DNA from: Solobacterium sp.
Lineage (GTDB): Bacteria; Bacillota_I; Bacilli_A; Erysipelotrichales; Erysipelotrichaceae
Length of the DNA: 64,000 nt
Direction of reading: 5' to 3'
NCBI GenBank assembly: GCA_015256455.1
Contig: JABZMB010000002.1
Coordinates: forward strand, 1 to 64,000
The first letter of the stretch is position 1. Every line of letters begins with the position of its first letter. A program made the position numbers and the translations under genes. Of the stretch, positions 24,896 through 35,133 are shown one piece after another. The notes beneath the pieces are model-generated. The model was not told the origin of the DNA. It ran no database searches and saw only the letters and a list, made by a program, of their open reading frames with translations.

Positions 24896-25378
24896 ATGGC
24901 AAAAAAAGAAGTGAAGACAAATGTGATGCGGCTTTTGGATGCGGAAGGAATTACGTATCAGGAACATACCTATGATGTAAGTGATGGTTTATTGGATGGT
25001 GTTTCGGTTGCCCAAAAATGTGGAGAAGATCCAGAACAGGTCTTTAAGACATTAGTGACGAAGGGTGATGATGGCAATCATTACGTATTTGTAATTCCAG
25101 TAAAAGAGAAACTGGATTTAAAGGCTTGTGCGCGTGCGGTTGGTGTAAAGAGTGTAGCGATGTTACCGCAGAAGGAACTGCTAAAGACAACAGGTTATGT
25201 CCATGGTGGTTGTTCGCCAGTTGGAATGAAGAAATTATTTGTGACTGTTTATGATGAAACAGTCGTACTTTTTGATACGATTCTTGTATCAGGTGGCAAG
25301 ATAGGAACGCAGATTGAGATTGCCCCAGATGATATTATCAAGATTACAGAGGGTAAGGTTGCAGGATTAATTCAATAA
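24896..25378 (+). CDS. ybaK: Cys-tRNA(Pro)/Cys-tRNA(Cys) deacylase
   Basis: 160 residues, standard YbaK/EbsC length. Conserved KTNVMRLLDAEGITYQEHTYD, GEDPEQVFKTLVTKGDDG and the C-terminal YVHGGCSPVGMKKLFVTV block are present. It clears mischarged Cys-tRNA(Pro). The upstream 99 bp hold promoters for this gene and for divergent tcdA. RBS GCGAGGT. Confidence 0.93.
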   Translation: MAKKEVKTNVMRLLDAEGITYQEHTYDVSDGLLDGVSVAQKCGEDPEQVFKTLVTKGDDGNHYVFVIPVKEKLDLKACARAVGVKSVAMLPQKELLKTTGYVHGGCSPVGMKKLFVTVYDETVVLFDTILVSGGKIGTQIEIAPDDIIKITEGKVAGLIQ

Positions 25379-25417
25379 AGAAACAGCGGGAAACTTATTT
25401 GGTTTTCCGCTGTTTTA
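25379..25417. terminator. Bidirectional terminator between ybaK and vanZ-like gene
   Basis: AAACAGCGGGAAAC / GTTTTCCGCTGTTT, long stem between convergent genes, T-rich on both sides. Confidence 0.8.
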
Positions 25418-25838
25418 TCAGATAAGTGATTAGAAATCCGAAACCATATCCGCACATATCGATGATACAGTCACGTAGTTCGGCTGATCTTCCAGGTGTA
25501 AAGTATTGAATTCCTTCATCAATTATTGGTACAAGTATCATCCACAGGATGATGACTCGTTTTTGTTGGCGCTCCTCGATGGTATAAGAACTAACAATTG
25601 ATACCAAAATACCGAGTAGAGCGTATTCACTAAAATGGGCAAATTTACGGATTAGAGTGTGGAATAGCTTGAATGGTATGAAATGAAGAAATTGTAAGTG
25701 ATCATAGATACGATAGCTTAATGTTTCACTTAGATTTGCGGATACTTTCCCAGTTTGTGCTGAGTTGTGAAATATCCAAAGTGTGTATGCGATTACGATA
25801 GTCCATAGGATTATCTTTTTTATACGTTTATCCCTCAT
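25395..25838 (-). CDS. VanZ-family membrane protein
   Basis: 147 residues with four predicted membrane segments. The VanZ pattern is visible: FHNSAQTGKVS after the first helix, RKFAHFSEYALLGIL in the middle, and DEGIQYFTPGRSAELRDCIIDMCGYGFGF near the end. VanZ proteins are linked to glycopeptide tolerance and other envelope roles, but most have no defined function. The distal end overlaps the terminator shared with ybaK. Its 5' end is close to the divergent YitT gene. Confidence 0.85.
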   Translation of the reverse strand: MRDKRIKKIILWTIVIAYTLWIFHNSAQTGKVSANLSETLSYRIYDHLQFLHFIPFKLFHTLIRKFAHFSEYALLGILVSIVSSYTIEERQQKRVIILWMILVPIIDEGIQYFTPGRSAELRDCIIDMCGYGFGFLITYLIKQRKTK

Positions 25839-25881
25839 TAGCCATTCTCCATATTGTATTTCCTATGATATAATACCTTCC

Positions 25882-26736
25882 ATGAATAAGAAAAGTGTAA
25901 TCAATTTTTTGATGGTTTTAGCTGGAACGTTCTTATTGTCTATGTCAGTAGAATTTTTTATTTTACCGTACAATATTCTTTCCGGTGGCGTCGCTGGTCT
26001 TGCGGTTGCCTTTGAGCCATTCTTCCATATAGATAAGACCTTGTTTGCGAACTCTGCAGTGATTGGTTTCCTAATTTTAGGAGCAGTTATCCTGGGTAAG
26101 GAATTTGCCTTAACAACGATGTTATCTTCACTTGCCTATCCAGTATTTAACAACTTACTGATTAAGGTTCCAAATCCAATCACTGTTGATCCAATACTAG
26201 CTGCTTTATATGCAGGACTCCTTGGTGGTACTGGTATTGGTATTGTGATGAGAGCAGGGTCTAGTACAGGTGGTATGGATATACCTGCTTTGATTTTACA
26301 TAAGTTTACAGGTGTACAAATTTCGGTTTTGGTTATTATTATTGATACTTTAACGGTTGGATTAGGTATTGCGGCGTATGGCATTAACTCTGCACTACTT
26401 GGTCTAGTGTCCGTGTTTGCGTCTGGCTTTGCGATTGGAAAGGTGCTGAGTGCTGGACAAGGTGCGAATGCCAAGTCTGTACATATTATTTCCAGTCATT
26501 GGGAAGAATTACGAGATGCAATCTATCAGGAGCTCAATCGTGGTGTTACGATTTTAGATGGTCGTGGTGGATTCAACAGTGCAACGAAGAATGTTGTGTT
26601 GGTCGTTGTATCAACACGCCAATATGCAAGTTTAATCTCATTAATTAATCGAATTGATCCAAAAGCATTTGTGATTACAAATGATGCGTCTGATATGCAT
26701 GGTGAAGGTTTCACCTACGCTTCATCCAATATTTAA
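25882..26736 (+). CDS. YitT-family membrane protein (DUF2179 C-terminus)
   Basis: 284 residues from ATG 25882; an upstream in-frame ATG at 25783 lies within the divergent vanZ-like gene and is rejected. Five to six membrane helices (about 5-190) with the family motifs PYNILSGGVAGLA and MRAGSSTGGMDIPALI, then a cytoplasmic DUF2179 domain from about 200 ending in FVITNDASDMHGEGFTY. Function of the family is unknown. Confidence 0.9.
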   Translation: MNKKSVINFLMVLAGTFLLSMSVEFFILPYNILSGGVAGLAVAFEPFFHIDKTLFANSAVIGFLILGAVILGKEFALTTMLSSLAYPVFNNLLIKVPNPITVDPILAALYAGLLGGTGIGIVMRAGSSTGGMDIPALILHKFTGVQISVLVIIIDTLTVGLGIAAYGINSALLGLVSVFASGFAIGKVLSAGQGANAKSVHIISSHWEELRDAIYQELNRGVTILDGRGGFNSATKNVVLVVVSTRQYASLISLINRIDPKAFVITNDASDMHGEGFTYASSNI

Positions 26737-26788
26737 CAGAATGTGATAAAATTATTGCGCAGGATTTCACAAGTAAGGAGGTACCCTT

Positions 26789-27478
26789 ATGATTCAATGC
26801 ACCCATGTTTACAAACGATATAAAAATGGTACGAATGCACTGTATGATATAAATTTATCAGTTGATCAGGGCGAATTTGTTTACGTCATTGGGCCAACTG
26901 GTTCTGGTAAATCTACTTTGATTAAGTTGATGGATGCGGAAGAAATGTGTACAAAAGGCAATGTGAAAGTTGTCGGTATTGATGTTGGGGAATTATCCAA
27001 ACGTCAGATTCCTATCTATCGCCGTAATATCGGTGTTGTATTCCAGGATTATAAATTATTGCCACATTTGACAGTGTTTGAGAATATCGCATATGCCCTT
27101 GAGGTTATCGGTATGAAGAAGGCACAGATTCGTAAGCGTACGATTGAAGTGATGAAAGTCGTTGGACTAAGTGAAAAGGGTAATTCTTTCCCAAAGGAAT
27201 TATCAGGTGGACAACAACAGCGTGTAGCGATTGCGCGTGCGATTGCTAACCGTCCTAAGGTCTTGATTGCGGATGAGCCTACTGGTAACTTGGATCCAGC
27301 AAAATCAGATGAAATTATGGACTTACTACAAGAAATTAATCACCGCTATGGTACAACGGTTGTCATGGTTACCCATGATATTACGCTTGTAAACAAGTAT
27401 CGTAAGCGTACGATTGTTTTGGAACAAGGACACATTGTGGCTGACCGTTCCGAAGGAGGTTATGTTCGTCATGATTAG
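26789..27478 (+). CDS. ftsE: Cell-division ABC ATPase FtsE
   Basis: 229 residues. Walker A GPTGSGKST (about 36-44), signature LSGGQQQRVAIARA and Walker B VLIADEPTGNLDP, the last block characteristic of FtsE/LolD-type ATPases. Works with FtsX to switch on peptidoglycan hydrolases at the septum. RBS AAGGAGGT. Overlaps ftsX by 8 bp and begins a four-gene wall-hydrolysis cluster. Confidence 0.96.
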   Translation: MIQCTHVYKRYKNGTNALYDINLSVDQGEFVYVIGPTGSGKSTLIKLMDAEEMCTKGNVKVVGIDVGELSKRQIPIYRRNIGVVFQDYKLLPHLTVFENIAYALEVIGMKKAQIRKRTIEVMKVVGLSEKGNSFPKELSGGQQQRVAIARAIANRPKVLIADEPTGNLDPAKSDEIMDLLQEINHRYGTTVVMVTHDITLVNKYRKRTIVLEQGHIVADRSEGGYVRHD

Positions 27479-28364
27479 ACCAATTCGTGAAGGTATCCGT
27501 GGTGTTGGTAGACACTGGGCAATGTCTCTTTCGAGTGCTATTGCAGTTACAGTAACATTAATGATTATTAGTTTGTTCTTGGTATTAAGTTATCACTTAG
27601 AACAATTTACACGTTCAGTAGAGTCTTCTGTCGAAATCTCTGTTATGGTGGCATATGATGCGGAATCTGCATCTAGCTTAAAGCAGATTGAAACAGCAAT
27701 CTCGGCAATTGATGGTGTTGAAAGAGTATCCTATTCTTCAAAAGATGATGAGTTGAAATATTACATCAATAGTTTTGAGGATGAGCGTACTAGAGCAGTA
27801 TTTGAACCATTCAAGGCAGATAACCCTATGCATGATGCCTACTATGTAGAAGCAAAGAATGGTGCAAATCTTGAAGAGATTGCTAAGGAGATCGACAAGA
27901 TTTCTGGGGTTGATAGTGTTAACTATGGTGGACAAAGTACATTGAACATGGTTGATGCGATGTCATCCATTCGCCGCTTTGGTAGTATCCTAGTAGCTGC
28001 GTTAACGTTACTTGCGATCTTCTTAATTCAAAATACAATCAAACTTACAATTTATGCACGTAAAGATGAAATTACGATCATGAAACATGTAGGTGCGACA
28101 AACGGGTTTATCCGTGCTCCTTTCCTTTGGGAAGGTATTATTACAGGTATTCTAGGTGCAATCATTCCGATTGGCCTAACGGTTTGGGGTTACATCGTGA
28201 TTTTCGAAAAGACGTCTGGTGTATTAATCTCTAACATGTTCCGTTTAGAGAAGCCGTTCCCATTCTTATACTATGTTTCAGGTATCTTATTATTAGTTGG
28301 TATTCTTGTTGGTCTTTTCGGAAGTTGGCTCTCCGTTACGAAGTATTTGAGGGATAAGCGATGA
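27471..28364 (+). CDS. ftsX: Cell-division membrane protein FtsX
   Basis: 297 residues from ATG 27471, with AAGGAGG ending 11 bp upstream; the ATG at 27462 is only two bases from that RBS and less likely. Four membrane segments: one near 22-45, then a periplasm-equivalent loop of about 115 residues, then three at about 170-190, 220-240 and 265-290. The large outer loop is the activator of the M23 hydrolase encoded next. Stop and next start share ATGA. Confidence 0.95.
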   Translation: MIRPIREGIRGVGRHWAMSLSSAIAVTVTLMIISLFLVLSYHLEQFTRSVESSVEISVMVAYDAESASSLKQIETAISAIDGVERVSYSSKDDELKYYINSFEDERTRAVFEPFKADNPMHDAYYVEAKNGANLEEIAKEIDKISGVDSVNYGGQSTLNMVDAMSSIRRFGSILVAALTLLAIFLIQNTIKLTIYARKDEITIMKHVGATNGFIRAPFLWEGIITGILGAIIPIGLTVWGYIVIFEKTSGVLISNMFRLEKPFPFLYYVSGILLLVGILVGLFGSWLSVTKYLRDKR

Positions 28365-29755
28365 AAAAACTAGCAAAGATTTGTTTATGTCTACTAATGG
28401 CAATGATTATGGTTGGAAATCAATCCAGTACCGTTATGGCGGATGAAGATTATTCCAACTCTGAATATTGGTTGAATCGCTGTACAAACTACGGTAAAGA
28501 TGATGCCAGTGCATGTGAGGCATATAAGGCATATTTAGAGTCTCAGAATGCGGAAATGAGTCAACAGATTGAGGCTTGGAAGGCTCAAAAGGCTGATATG
28601 GAAGCCAATATCACAAAGTATGCAGCGAAGATTTCGGAGTATCAGGTTCAAATCGATACAAAGCAAGCTGAAATTACGCAGAAAGAAGCTGAAATTGACG
28701 CAAAGCAGAAAGAAATTGACTACAAGCAGGCAGAGATTGAACAAAACCAACAAACAGCAGATAAACTGCAAGATAAAGTAAAGACACGTATGGTGTTAAA
28801 CCAACCTACGATGCGTACCAATCAATATATTGATATTTTGATGGGTGCGAATAACTTTACAGATTTTATCCGTATTGCGAATGGTTTAAGTACTATTTCT
28901 CAATACGATAAGAAGACTTTGAATGAACTTGTTCAGATTATCGCAACATTAAACAAACAAAAAGAAGAGCTTGTTGTTGCGAAGAATGAACTAGAGATTC
29001 AAAAGAAGGAAAAACAAGACCAACAGAAGGAACTCATTACTTTACAAACTTATGTGCAGATAGCCCAAGAGGCAGCACAGAAGACTGCAGCTGCACTTCG
29101 TGGTTCAATCGAGACTAAGAACTCTGATATTGCACAAAACAATGCATTAATGGCAGGTATCACTGCTCAGATTGAGGCGATTCAAACAACAAATGGTTGG
29201 ACTTATCCAGTTGACGGCGCTTGGCGTAGTGCTGGTACTTGGTCTTACCCAGATGGTAGTATCCACTTGGGATATGACTTTGCGGCTGGTTATGGTGCGA
29301 CAATTCGTGCAGTCGCTAATGGTGTTGTATTAAGAGGTGTTAATGGCTGTCCGACAGTAGGTTACTTGGGTGATAGTTGTGGTTATCAGTTTGGTGGTGC
29401 TTCCTATTCAGGTAACCAGGTTATCTTACTTGTAACTGTAAATGGTAGCTTGTATGGTGTGGATTATTTCCATATGACATTAAATACACCGGCGGCGACA
29501 GGTACGATTGTAAATGCAGGTGATGTCATTGGACAGGTAGGTTCTTCCGGTAATACAACAGGACCACACTGTCACGTGGAAATATTCTATCTAGGAGATG
29601 CATCTAACTTTGCGTATTACGCAGCCAACTGGAATGGTGACGTAAGCTTTGGAGCAGGTTGGACTGGTGGAAGATACGGCTTATATGGCAGACGTTGCAG
29701 TGATGGCGTTGGTGCTCCATGTCGTATTCAACCAGAAGAAGTATTTGGTTATTAA
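28361..29755 (+). CDS. EnvC-like murein hydrolase/activator, coiled coil plus M23 domain
   Basis: 464 residues. Signal peptide at about 1-27 (cleavage near VMA-DEDY), long coiled coil at about 50-270 including a Q/K/E repeat (QVQIDTKQAEITQKEAEID), then an M23 LytM domain. Metal ligands are kept: HLGYD (His and Asp) and HCHVE (HxH), so it may be an active endopeptidase. Four-base overlap with ftsX marks it as the FtsEX-controlled hydrolase. Cys pairs flank the coil and decorate the M23 domain, unusual for an exported Firmicute protein. Confidence 0.92.
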   Translation: MKKLAKICLCLLMAMIMVGNQSSTVMADEDYSNSEYWLNRCTNYGKDDASACEAYKAYLESQNAEMSQQIEAWKAQKADMEANITKYAAKISEYQVQIDTKQAEITQKEAEIDAKQKEIDYKQAEIEQNQQTADKLQDKVKTRMVLNQPTMRTNQYIDILMGANNFTDFIRIANGLSTISQYDKKTLNELVQIIATLNKQKEELVVAKNELEIQKKEKQDQQKELITLQTYVQIAQEAAQKTAAALRGSIETKNSDIAQNNALMAGITAQIEAIQTTNGWTYPVDGAWRSAGTWSYPDGSIHLGYDFAAGYGATIRAVANGVVLRGVNGCPTVGYLGDSCGYQFGGASYSGNQVILLVTVNGSLYGVDYFHMTLNTPAATGTIVNAGDVIGQVGSSGNTTGPHCHVEIFYLGDASNFAYYAANWNGDVSFGAGWTGGRYGLYGRRCSDGVGAPCRIQPEEVFGY

Positions 29756-29765
29756 AAATATCATC

Positions 29766-29798
29766 AAAGAGTCTCTTCTAAAATAGAGACTCTTTTTA
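29766..29798 (+). terminator. Terminator after the M23 gene
   Basis: AAAGAGTCTCT / AGAGACTCTTT, 11-bp stem, loop of seven to eight bases, T5 tail. The ctpA start codon follows 20 bp later, so ctpA depends on read-through or its own promoter. Confidence 0.8.
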
Positions 29799-29817
29799 GA
29801 AAGATAGAGGCAGTGAA

Positions 29818-31359
29818 ATGGACGAAAACAAAGAAGAATTACAGAACGATGAAAAAGTATATAGTATTCCTTTCCGTCGTCATTTATGGCCAGAAGAAGT
29901 GGCTTTAAAACAAGAACAGAAGAAAGTAAAGCGTCTACGCATTCTCTTAGTAGCGTTTGTGGTGGTTGCCTTAGTTGGTGGTTGGTTACTTGGTTCAGTG
30001 TTACCGCTATCTTCCTTGGCTCCTACACGCAAGAACGTTGTAAATAATCTTCCTTTAAATTCTGATGAGAAAATCAATGGAGTTTTACAGGTGATGGAGA
30101 ATGATTGGTTTTTTGCGGATCAGGTAGAAAATATCAATACACAATTAACAGACCAGGCTCTAAAGGGTATTACAACCAATGAGATTGATAAGCATACGGA
30201 GTACATGACTGCGGATGAAATGAAGAAGTTTACAGATTCGATCAACCGTAATTATGTAGGGATTGGTGTGCAGTTCTTACAAGCCAATGGTATTAATATC
30301 ATTGAACGTGTCTTCCGTAATTCACCAGCAGATAAAGCTGGTGTAAAAGCTGGAGATATTATGAATAAAGTCAATGGAGAATCACTGGCAGGTAAGACAA
30401 CTGAAGAAATTAAGAATCTAGTACAGGGTGATAGCGGTACAGAAGTTACGATTGAATTTATCCGTCAGGAACAACCTATCGAGATTACAATCACACGTGC
30501 AGCTGTCAGTGCAACTGCATTTGGTGAGATTCTCAGCGATAATACTGGTTACTTACAGATTTATCAGTTCGGTGAAAATACAACCAATGAAGTTAAGGCG
30601 TATCTTGATGATTTCAAGAATGCGAATGTATCAAATATCGTGATTGACTTACGTGATAATGGCGGTGGATATCTAACCGCATTACAAGGGATTGCGTCAT
30701 ACTTCTTGCCTAAGGATACACTTGCGATGAAGCAGGTTTATGCGGATGGAACGGTAGAGGAAATCCGTACAACGGATGGTATGTATGACAATATCAAGAA
30801 GATAGCTATCTTAGTGAATAAGAATACAGCGAGTGCTTCTGAAGTATTAACGATGGCGCTTAAGGAACAGCACAAGGATGTAACCGTACTAGGTGTTACA
30901 ACTTATGGTAAGGGTACGGTGCAGGTATCTCGTGTATTTAAGGATGGATCAGCACTAAAGTACACAACATCTAAGTGGACATCTCCAAATGATGTTTGGG
31001 TAAATGGTGTTGGTATTACACCAGATGTTGAAGTGAAGTTACATGAAGTGATGTATACTACTTTGCCAAAGATGAGCGATACGGATCGTTACGCTTTTGA
31101 TAGTGTAAGTGACTCTGTAAAATTTGCTCAATTATGTTTAGATTACTTAGGCTATGATGTTGATCGTACAGATGGATATTTCTCCTCTCAAACAGAAGTC
31201 GCATTACGTCAGTTTGAAACAGATAAAGGTATTACAGTAGATGGTGTATTAGATAAAGAAACATTTGGTGTACTCTATAGTGCTGTGGTATTAGATTGGA
31301 ATACAACAAAGATACATGACGTTCAACTACAGAAAGCACAGGAAGTCCTAAATGGATGA
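29818..31359 (+). CDS. ctpA: Carboxy-terminal processing protease, S41 family
   Basis: 513 residues. One membrane anchor at about 41-62, then a CtpA N-terminal region, PDZ domain (about 140-225, [13 protein letters not shown] and [13 protein letters not shown]), the S41 core with the catalytic Ser in [13 protein letters not shown] and Lys in TTYGKGTVQ, and a C-terminal peptidoglycan-binding-1 domain ([20 protein letters not shown] to [11 protein letters not shown]). It cleaves exported proteins near the wall. Overlaps uvrB by 8 bp. Confidence 0.93.
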   Translation: MDENKEELQNDEKVYSIPFRRHLWPEEVALKQEQKKVKRLRILLVAFVVVALVGGWLLGSVLPLSSLAPTRKNVVNNLPLNSDEKINGVLQVMENDWFFADQVENINTQLTDQALKGITTNEIDKHTEYMTADEMKKFTDSINRNYVGIGVQFLQANGINIIERVFRNSPADKAGVKAGDIMNKVNGESLAGKTTEEIKNLVQGDSGTEVTIEFIRQEQPIEITITRAAVSATAFGEILSDNTGYLQIYQFGENTTNEVKAYLDDFKNANVSNIVIDLRDNGGGYLTALQGIASYFLPKDTLAMKQVYADGTVEEIRTTDGMYDNIKKIAILVNKNTASASEVLTMALKEQHKDVTVLGVTTYGKGTVQVSRVFKDGSALKYTTSKWTSPNDVWVNGVGITPDVEVKLHEVMYTTLPKMSDTDRYAFDSVSDSVKFAQLCLDYLGYDVDRTDGYFSSQTEVALRQFETDKGITVDGVLDKETFGVLYSAVVLDWNTTKIHDVQLQKAQEVLNG

Positions 31360-33328
31360 GCGTAAGTTTGAACTTGTATCACCATTTAAGCCTACGGGAG
31401 ACCAGCCAAAGGCGATTGCGGAACTGGTTGCTGGCCTGCGTGCAGGTAAGAAAGAACAGGTTCTAGAAGGTGCTACTGGTACTGGTAAAACATTTACCAT
31501 GGCGAATATCATCGCACAGATGAATCGTCCAACACTTGTGTTTTCACACAATAAAACATTGGCAGGCCAGTTATATTCAGAGTTTAAAGAATTATTCCCA
31601 CATAATCGTGTAGAGTTCTTTGTATCAAACTTCGACTACTATCAACCGGAGGCATACATGCCTAAGAGTGATATGTATATTGAAAAGACAGCTGCGATTA
31701 ATGAAGAGTTGGATATGTTCCGTGAGTCCACTTTGAATTCTCTGCTGGAAAGAAGAGATACGATTGTAGTCGCATCTGTTGCGTGTATCTATGCGGCTAG
31801 TGATCCTGTTGAATATAAGAACATGTTCTATACGATACGTGTAGGGGAAAGCATTGATCGCAATGATTTGATGCGCCGCTTGATTGAACTACAGTACTCA
31901 CGTAATGACGTTGACCAAACAAGAGGTACGATACGTGTGCGTGGAGATATTATTGATTTAACACCTTCCTATACAAATGAATTTAATATTCGTATTGAGA
32001 TGTTTGGTGAAGAGATTGAACGTATTACTGAGATTGATCCTTTGACAGGAAAGACCATGAATGCATACCAGTTTTATAACATCTTCCCAGCGAGTGGATA
32101 TGCTCGCTCAAAGGAGACAATGTTAAGAGCGTGTGATGCGATTGAAGCAGAGCTTGAAGATCGACTTGAGTATTTCCGTCAGAAGGGGAAACCACTTGAA
32201 GCAGAGCGTTTAGAACAGCGTACACGTTTTGATTTAGAAGCCTTAAGAGAGAATGGATACTGTTCTGGTATTGAGAACTACTCTATGCATATCGATGGAA
32301 GAAAAGTAGGTCAACGTCCATGGAATCTCTTTGATTACTTCCCTAAGGATTTCTTGTTGTTTGTGGATGAATCACACGTATCCTTACCACAGGTAAGAGG
32401 TATGTATAACGGTGATCGTCAACGTAAAGAAGTATTGGTGGAATATGGTTTCCGTTTACCATCTGCACTAGAAAATCGTCCAATGAAATTTGATGAATTC
32501 CAGTCGATGATGAATCAGGTTGTATATTGTTCCGCAACACCTGGTGACTTTGAATTAGAAGCAGTTAATCACCATGTGACAGAACAGATTATTCGTCCTA
32601 CAGGATTGCTCGATCCAAAGATTACTGTCAAGCCAACCAAGGGGCAGATTGATGATATCTGTGAGGCACTGGATGTTAGACTCAAACGCAATGAGCGTGT
32701 GTTAATTACAACATTAACTGTACGCATGGCTGAAGATTTAACAGCATATCTCAAAGAACGTGGTTATAAGATTGCGTATTTACATCACGAGACAAAGACG
32801 TTAGAGCGTACGGAAGTTATTCGTGATTTACGTTTGGGAAAGGTTGATGCGATTGTTGGTATCAACCTGTTGCGTGAAGGTTTGGATATTCCAGAAGTAT
32901 CTCTGGTATGTATTTTAGATGCGGATAAGGAAGGTTTCTTACGTAGCCACCGTTCTTTAATACAGACGATAGGACGTGCCGCCCGTAATGCGAATGGTGA
33001 AGTATACATGTACGCAGATGTCATGACAGATTCCATGCGTTATGCAATTAATGAAACAGAACGTCGACGTAAGATTCAGGAAGCATATAATGCAGAACAT
33101 GGCATAATACCTACAACGGTTAAGAAGAATGTTGAAGAAGCCATTCGTGGGAAAGAGACTAAGGAAATGGCTGCGAAATACATGCAGAAGAAAGCGAAAC
33201 TTTCCCAGAAGGATAAAGCGAAACTCATTGCTGATATGGAAGTTGAAATGCGTGAGGCAGCCGCAAGTTTAAATTTTGAAAGAGCAGCTGAACTTCGTGA
33301 TATTCTCTTTGAATTAAAATCAGAGTAA
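31352..33328 (+). CDS. uvrB: UvrABC excinuclease subunit B
   Basis: 658 residues, standard length. Walker [14 protein letters not shown] (about 40-52), the beta-hairpin YYQPEAYMP, helicase motifs [38 protein letters not shown] and QTIGRAARN, and the C-terminal UvrC-binding UVR domain at about 622-657. It verifies DNA lesions after loading by UvrA. uvrA is not in this window. Translation appears coupled to ctpA. Confidence 0.97.
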   Translation: MDERKFELVSPFKPTGDQPKAIAELVAGLRAGKKEQVLEGATGTGKTFTMANIIAQMNRPTLVFSHNKTLAGQLYSEFKELFPHNRVEFFVSNFDYYQPEAYMPKSDMYIEKTAAINEELDMFRESTLNSLLERRDTIVVASVACIYAASDPVEYKNMFYTIRVGESIDRNDLMRRLIELQYSRNDVDQTRGTIRVRGDIIDLTPSYTNEFNIRIEMFGEEIERITEIDPLTGKTMNAYQFYNIFPASGYARSKETMLRACDAIEAELEDRLEYFRQKGKPLEAERLEQRTRFDLEALRENGYCSGIENYSMHIDGRKVGQRPWNLFDYFPKDFLLFVDESHVSLPQVRGMYNGDRQRKEVLVEYGFRLPSALENRPMKFDEFQSMMNQVVYCSATPGDFELEAVNHHVTEQIIRPTGLLDPKITVKPTKGQIDDICEALDVRLKRNERVLITTLTVRMAEDLTAYLKERGYKIAYLHHETKTLERTEVIRDLRLGKVDAIVGINLLREGLDIPEVSLVCILDADKEGFLRSHRSLIQTIGRAARNANGEVYMYADVMTDSMRYAINETERRRKIQEAYNAEHGIIPTTVKKNVEEAIRGKETKEMAAKYMQKKAKLSQKDKAKLIADMEVEMREAAASLNFERAAELRDILFELKSE

Positions 33329-33331
33329 ATT

Positions 33332-33856
33332 ATGAAAACAAATACTGTACAAGAAGAACCGAAACTGATTTTGACATATCCACATAAGACGATACTAAAT
33401 TGGATAGCCTTTGTGACAATTATATCGTTCTCTTTGATTGTGACGTGGATATTAAAAAATTTGATTCATGAAGGAACGGATGAATCAGGCAGGATGATTA
33501 TTGTGATTGCGCTTGTTTGTATACCACTACTTCTTTGTTTTATGGTTTGTTATTTCTATCTAAATGCAGTGAAATTAGAAGTTGATAAAAACAACTCTTT
33601 AAAATACTATACTTACGGAAGTAGAGGACATAGTGTATTGCATTTTCGATTTGCATTGGAAGATATTCAAGAAATAAAGGAAAGTAAACTTCCACTTGGT
33701 TGTTCGAAGGTAACGATGAAAATCAAAAACCCTATCTTTTGTGGGTTTAATGAAAAGAAGATAGGTAAGCAAATGAATGTCAGCGTCATCGCTGAAAGAG
33801 AGAAAGTAGATTTTTTCATCCAAGAGATTTTGAATAGACATTCAGATATACTCTAG
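33332..33856 (+). CDS. Small membrane protein of unknown function
   Basis: 174 residues. Two membrane helices at about 23-43 and 56-78, a cytoplasmic remainder that alternates strands (KLEVDKNNSLKYYTYG, FALEDIQEIKESK, KVTMKIKNPIFCGF) like the PH-like domains found after paired helices. It begins three bases after uvrB, but no functional link is known. Confidence 0.65.
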   Translation: MKTNTVQEEPKLILTYPHKTILNWIAFVTIISFSLIVTWILKNLIHEGTDESGRMIIVIALVCIPLLLCFMVCYFYLNAVKLEVDKNNSLKYYTYGSRGHSVLHFRFALEDIQEIKESKLPLGCSKVTMKIKNPIFCGFNEKKIGKQMNVSVIAEREKVDFFIQEILNRHSDIL

Positions 33857-33882
33857 GTTTTAGATGTTATGAAAATTACTGT

Positions 33883-33915
33883 GAAAAAATGTTCCTGCAT
33901 AGGGAGCATTTTTTT
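33883..33915 (+). terminator. Terminator of the ctpA-uvrB operon
   Basis: AATGTTCC / GGGAGCATT stem with a TGCATA-type loop and T7 run. Confidence 0.75.
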
Positions 33916-33925
33916 ATAGTTCGAG

Positions 33926-33931
33926 TATAAT
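33926..33931 (+). promoter_or_regulatory. Consensus -10 box of the aminotransferase operon
   Basis: TATAAT 27 bp upstream of the start codon; the -35 region overlaps the preceding terminator and is not recognisable. Confidence 0.4.
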
Positions 33932-33956
33932 AGAGGAGACGTACGAGGTACAGACT

Positions 33957-35132
33957 ATGGATTATACAAAGTTATTAGCACAAAGAGCAGTAGATATGAA
34001 ACCGTCAGGAATTCGTAAGTTCTTCGACTTGGTAGCGGAAATACCAGATTGCATTTCACTTAGTGTTGGTGAGCCTGATTTTAAGACACCATGGGATATT
34101 CGTGATGCGGCAATCCATACAATTGAACTAGGTAAGACACAATACACGACCAATGCAGGTTTAAAAGAGTTACGTCTTGCGGTTCGTGAATACTTGCTTC
34201 GTAAATATAATCTGGATTATGACATTGATCAGATGATTGCGACAGTAGGCGCAAGTGAAGGGATTGACCTCGTATTCCGTACAATCGTAGAAGAGGGTGA
34301 CGAAGTCATCTTGCCAGACCCAGGATACGTTACATATCAACCAACAGCTACTTTTGCGGGTGCGAAAGTAAAGTATGTAAAGGCTAAGGTTGAAAATGGT
34401 TTTAGAATCCAAGCCGCAGACATCAAGGCTGCAATCACAAATAAGACAAAGGCAATTTTATTCTCTTATCCAAATAACCCAACAGGTGCGACACTATCTC
34501 GTAAAGAGATGGAAGAAATCGCAGAAGTATTGAAAGATACAAATATTCTTGTCATCTCCGATGAAATTTATTCAGAACTGATTTATGGAGATGGAGAGTT
34601 TACTTCCTTTGCGTCAATTCCAGGAATGAAGGAAAGAACAATCGTACTAAATGGCTTCTCTAAGACCTTCTCTATGACGGGTTGGCGTTTAGGCTATGTT
34701 CTTGGGCCAAAGGAAATTATTAAGGTAATGTTAAAGGTGCATCAGAATTGTGTTATGGCAGCTCCTACCGTGAGCCAATATGCCGCAATTACAGCACTTC
34801 GTGATTGTGATAGGGATGTAGAGGAGATGCGTAAACAGTATGATATGCGCCGTCAGTATTGCGTACGTAAGCTCAATGAAATGGGTTTGAAGACATTTGA
34901 ACCAACAGGAGCCTTCTATGTATTCCCAGATATCTCTAGTCTAGGTATGACCAGTGATGAGTTCTGTGAGAAACTATTGAATGAACAACATGTCGCAATT
35001 ATCCCTGGAACTGCATTTGGTGAAAGTGGACAAGGTTTTGCGAGAATTAGTTATGCGTACAGTATTGAACACTTGCAAGAAGCAATGAGACGCATTGCAC
35101 AGTTTATAAGGGATCACAAAGGAGAGAAATAA
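33957..35132 (+). CDS. Class I/II PLP-dependent aminotransferase
   Basis: 391 residues, typical fold-type I length. Residues include SYPNNPTGATLS (cofactor and substrate contact), VISDEIYSELIY, the PLP lysine in LNGFSKTFSMTGWRLGYV (about 230-247) and the final Arg block GFARISYAYS. Most like the MalY/aspartate-aromatic subgroup used for aromatic or alanine transamination; specificity cannot be set. RBS GAGG. The next gene, an AsnC-type regulator, begins one base after the stop and probably senses the product amino acid. Confidence 0.92.
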   Translation: MDYTKLLAQRAVDMKPSGIRKFFDLVAEIPDCISLSVGEPDFKTPWDIRDAAIHTIELGKTQYTTNAGLKELRLAVREYLLRKYNLDYDIDQMIATVGASEGIDLVFRTIVEEGDEVILPDPGYVTYQPTATFAGAKVKYVKAKVENGFRIQAADIKAAITNKTKAILFSYPNNPTGATLSRKEMEEIAEVLKDTNILVISDEIYSELIYGDGEFTSFASIPGMKERTIVLNGFSKTFSMTGWRLGYVLGPKEIIKVMLKVHQNCVMAAPTVSQYAAITALRDCDRDVEEMRKQYDMRRQYCVRKLNEMGLKTFEPTGAFYVFPDISSLGMTSDEFCEKLLNEQHVAIIPGTAFGESGQGFARISYAYSIEHLQEAMRRIAQFIRDHKGEK

Positions 35133-35133
35133 G

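Noticed and set aside
24798..24920. Longer tcdA with 41 extra residues
   Set aside because: Upstream part has no RBS and no family match; GAGGT precedes ATG 24797.
25783..25881. Longer N-terminus of the YitT-like gene
   Set aside because: It overlaps the divergent vanZ-like gene and lacks an RBS; ATG 25882 starts the usual family sequence.
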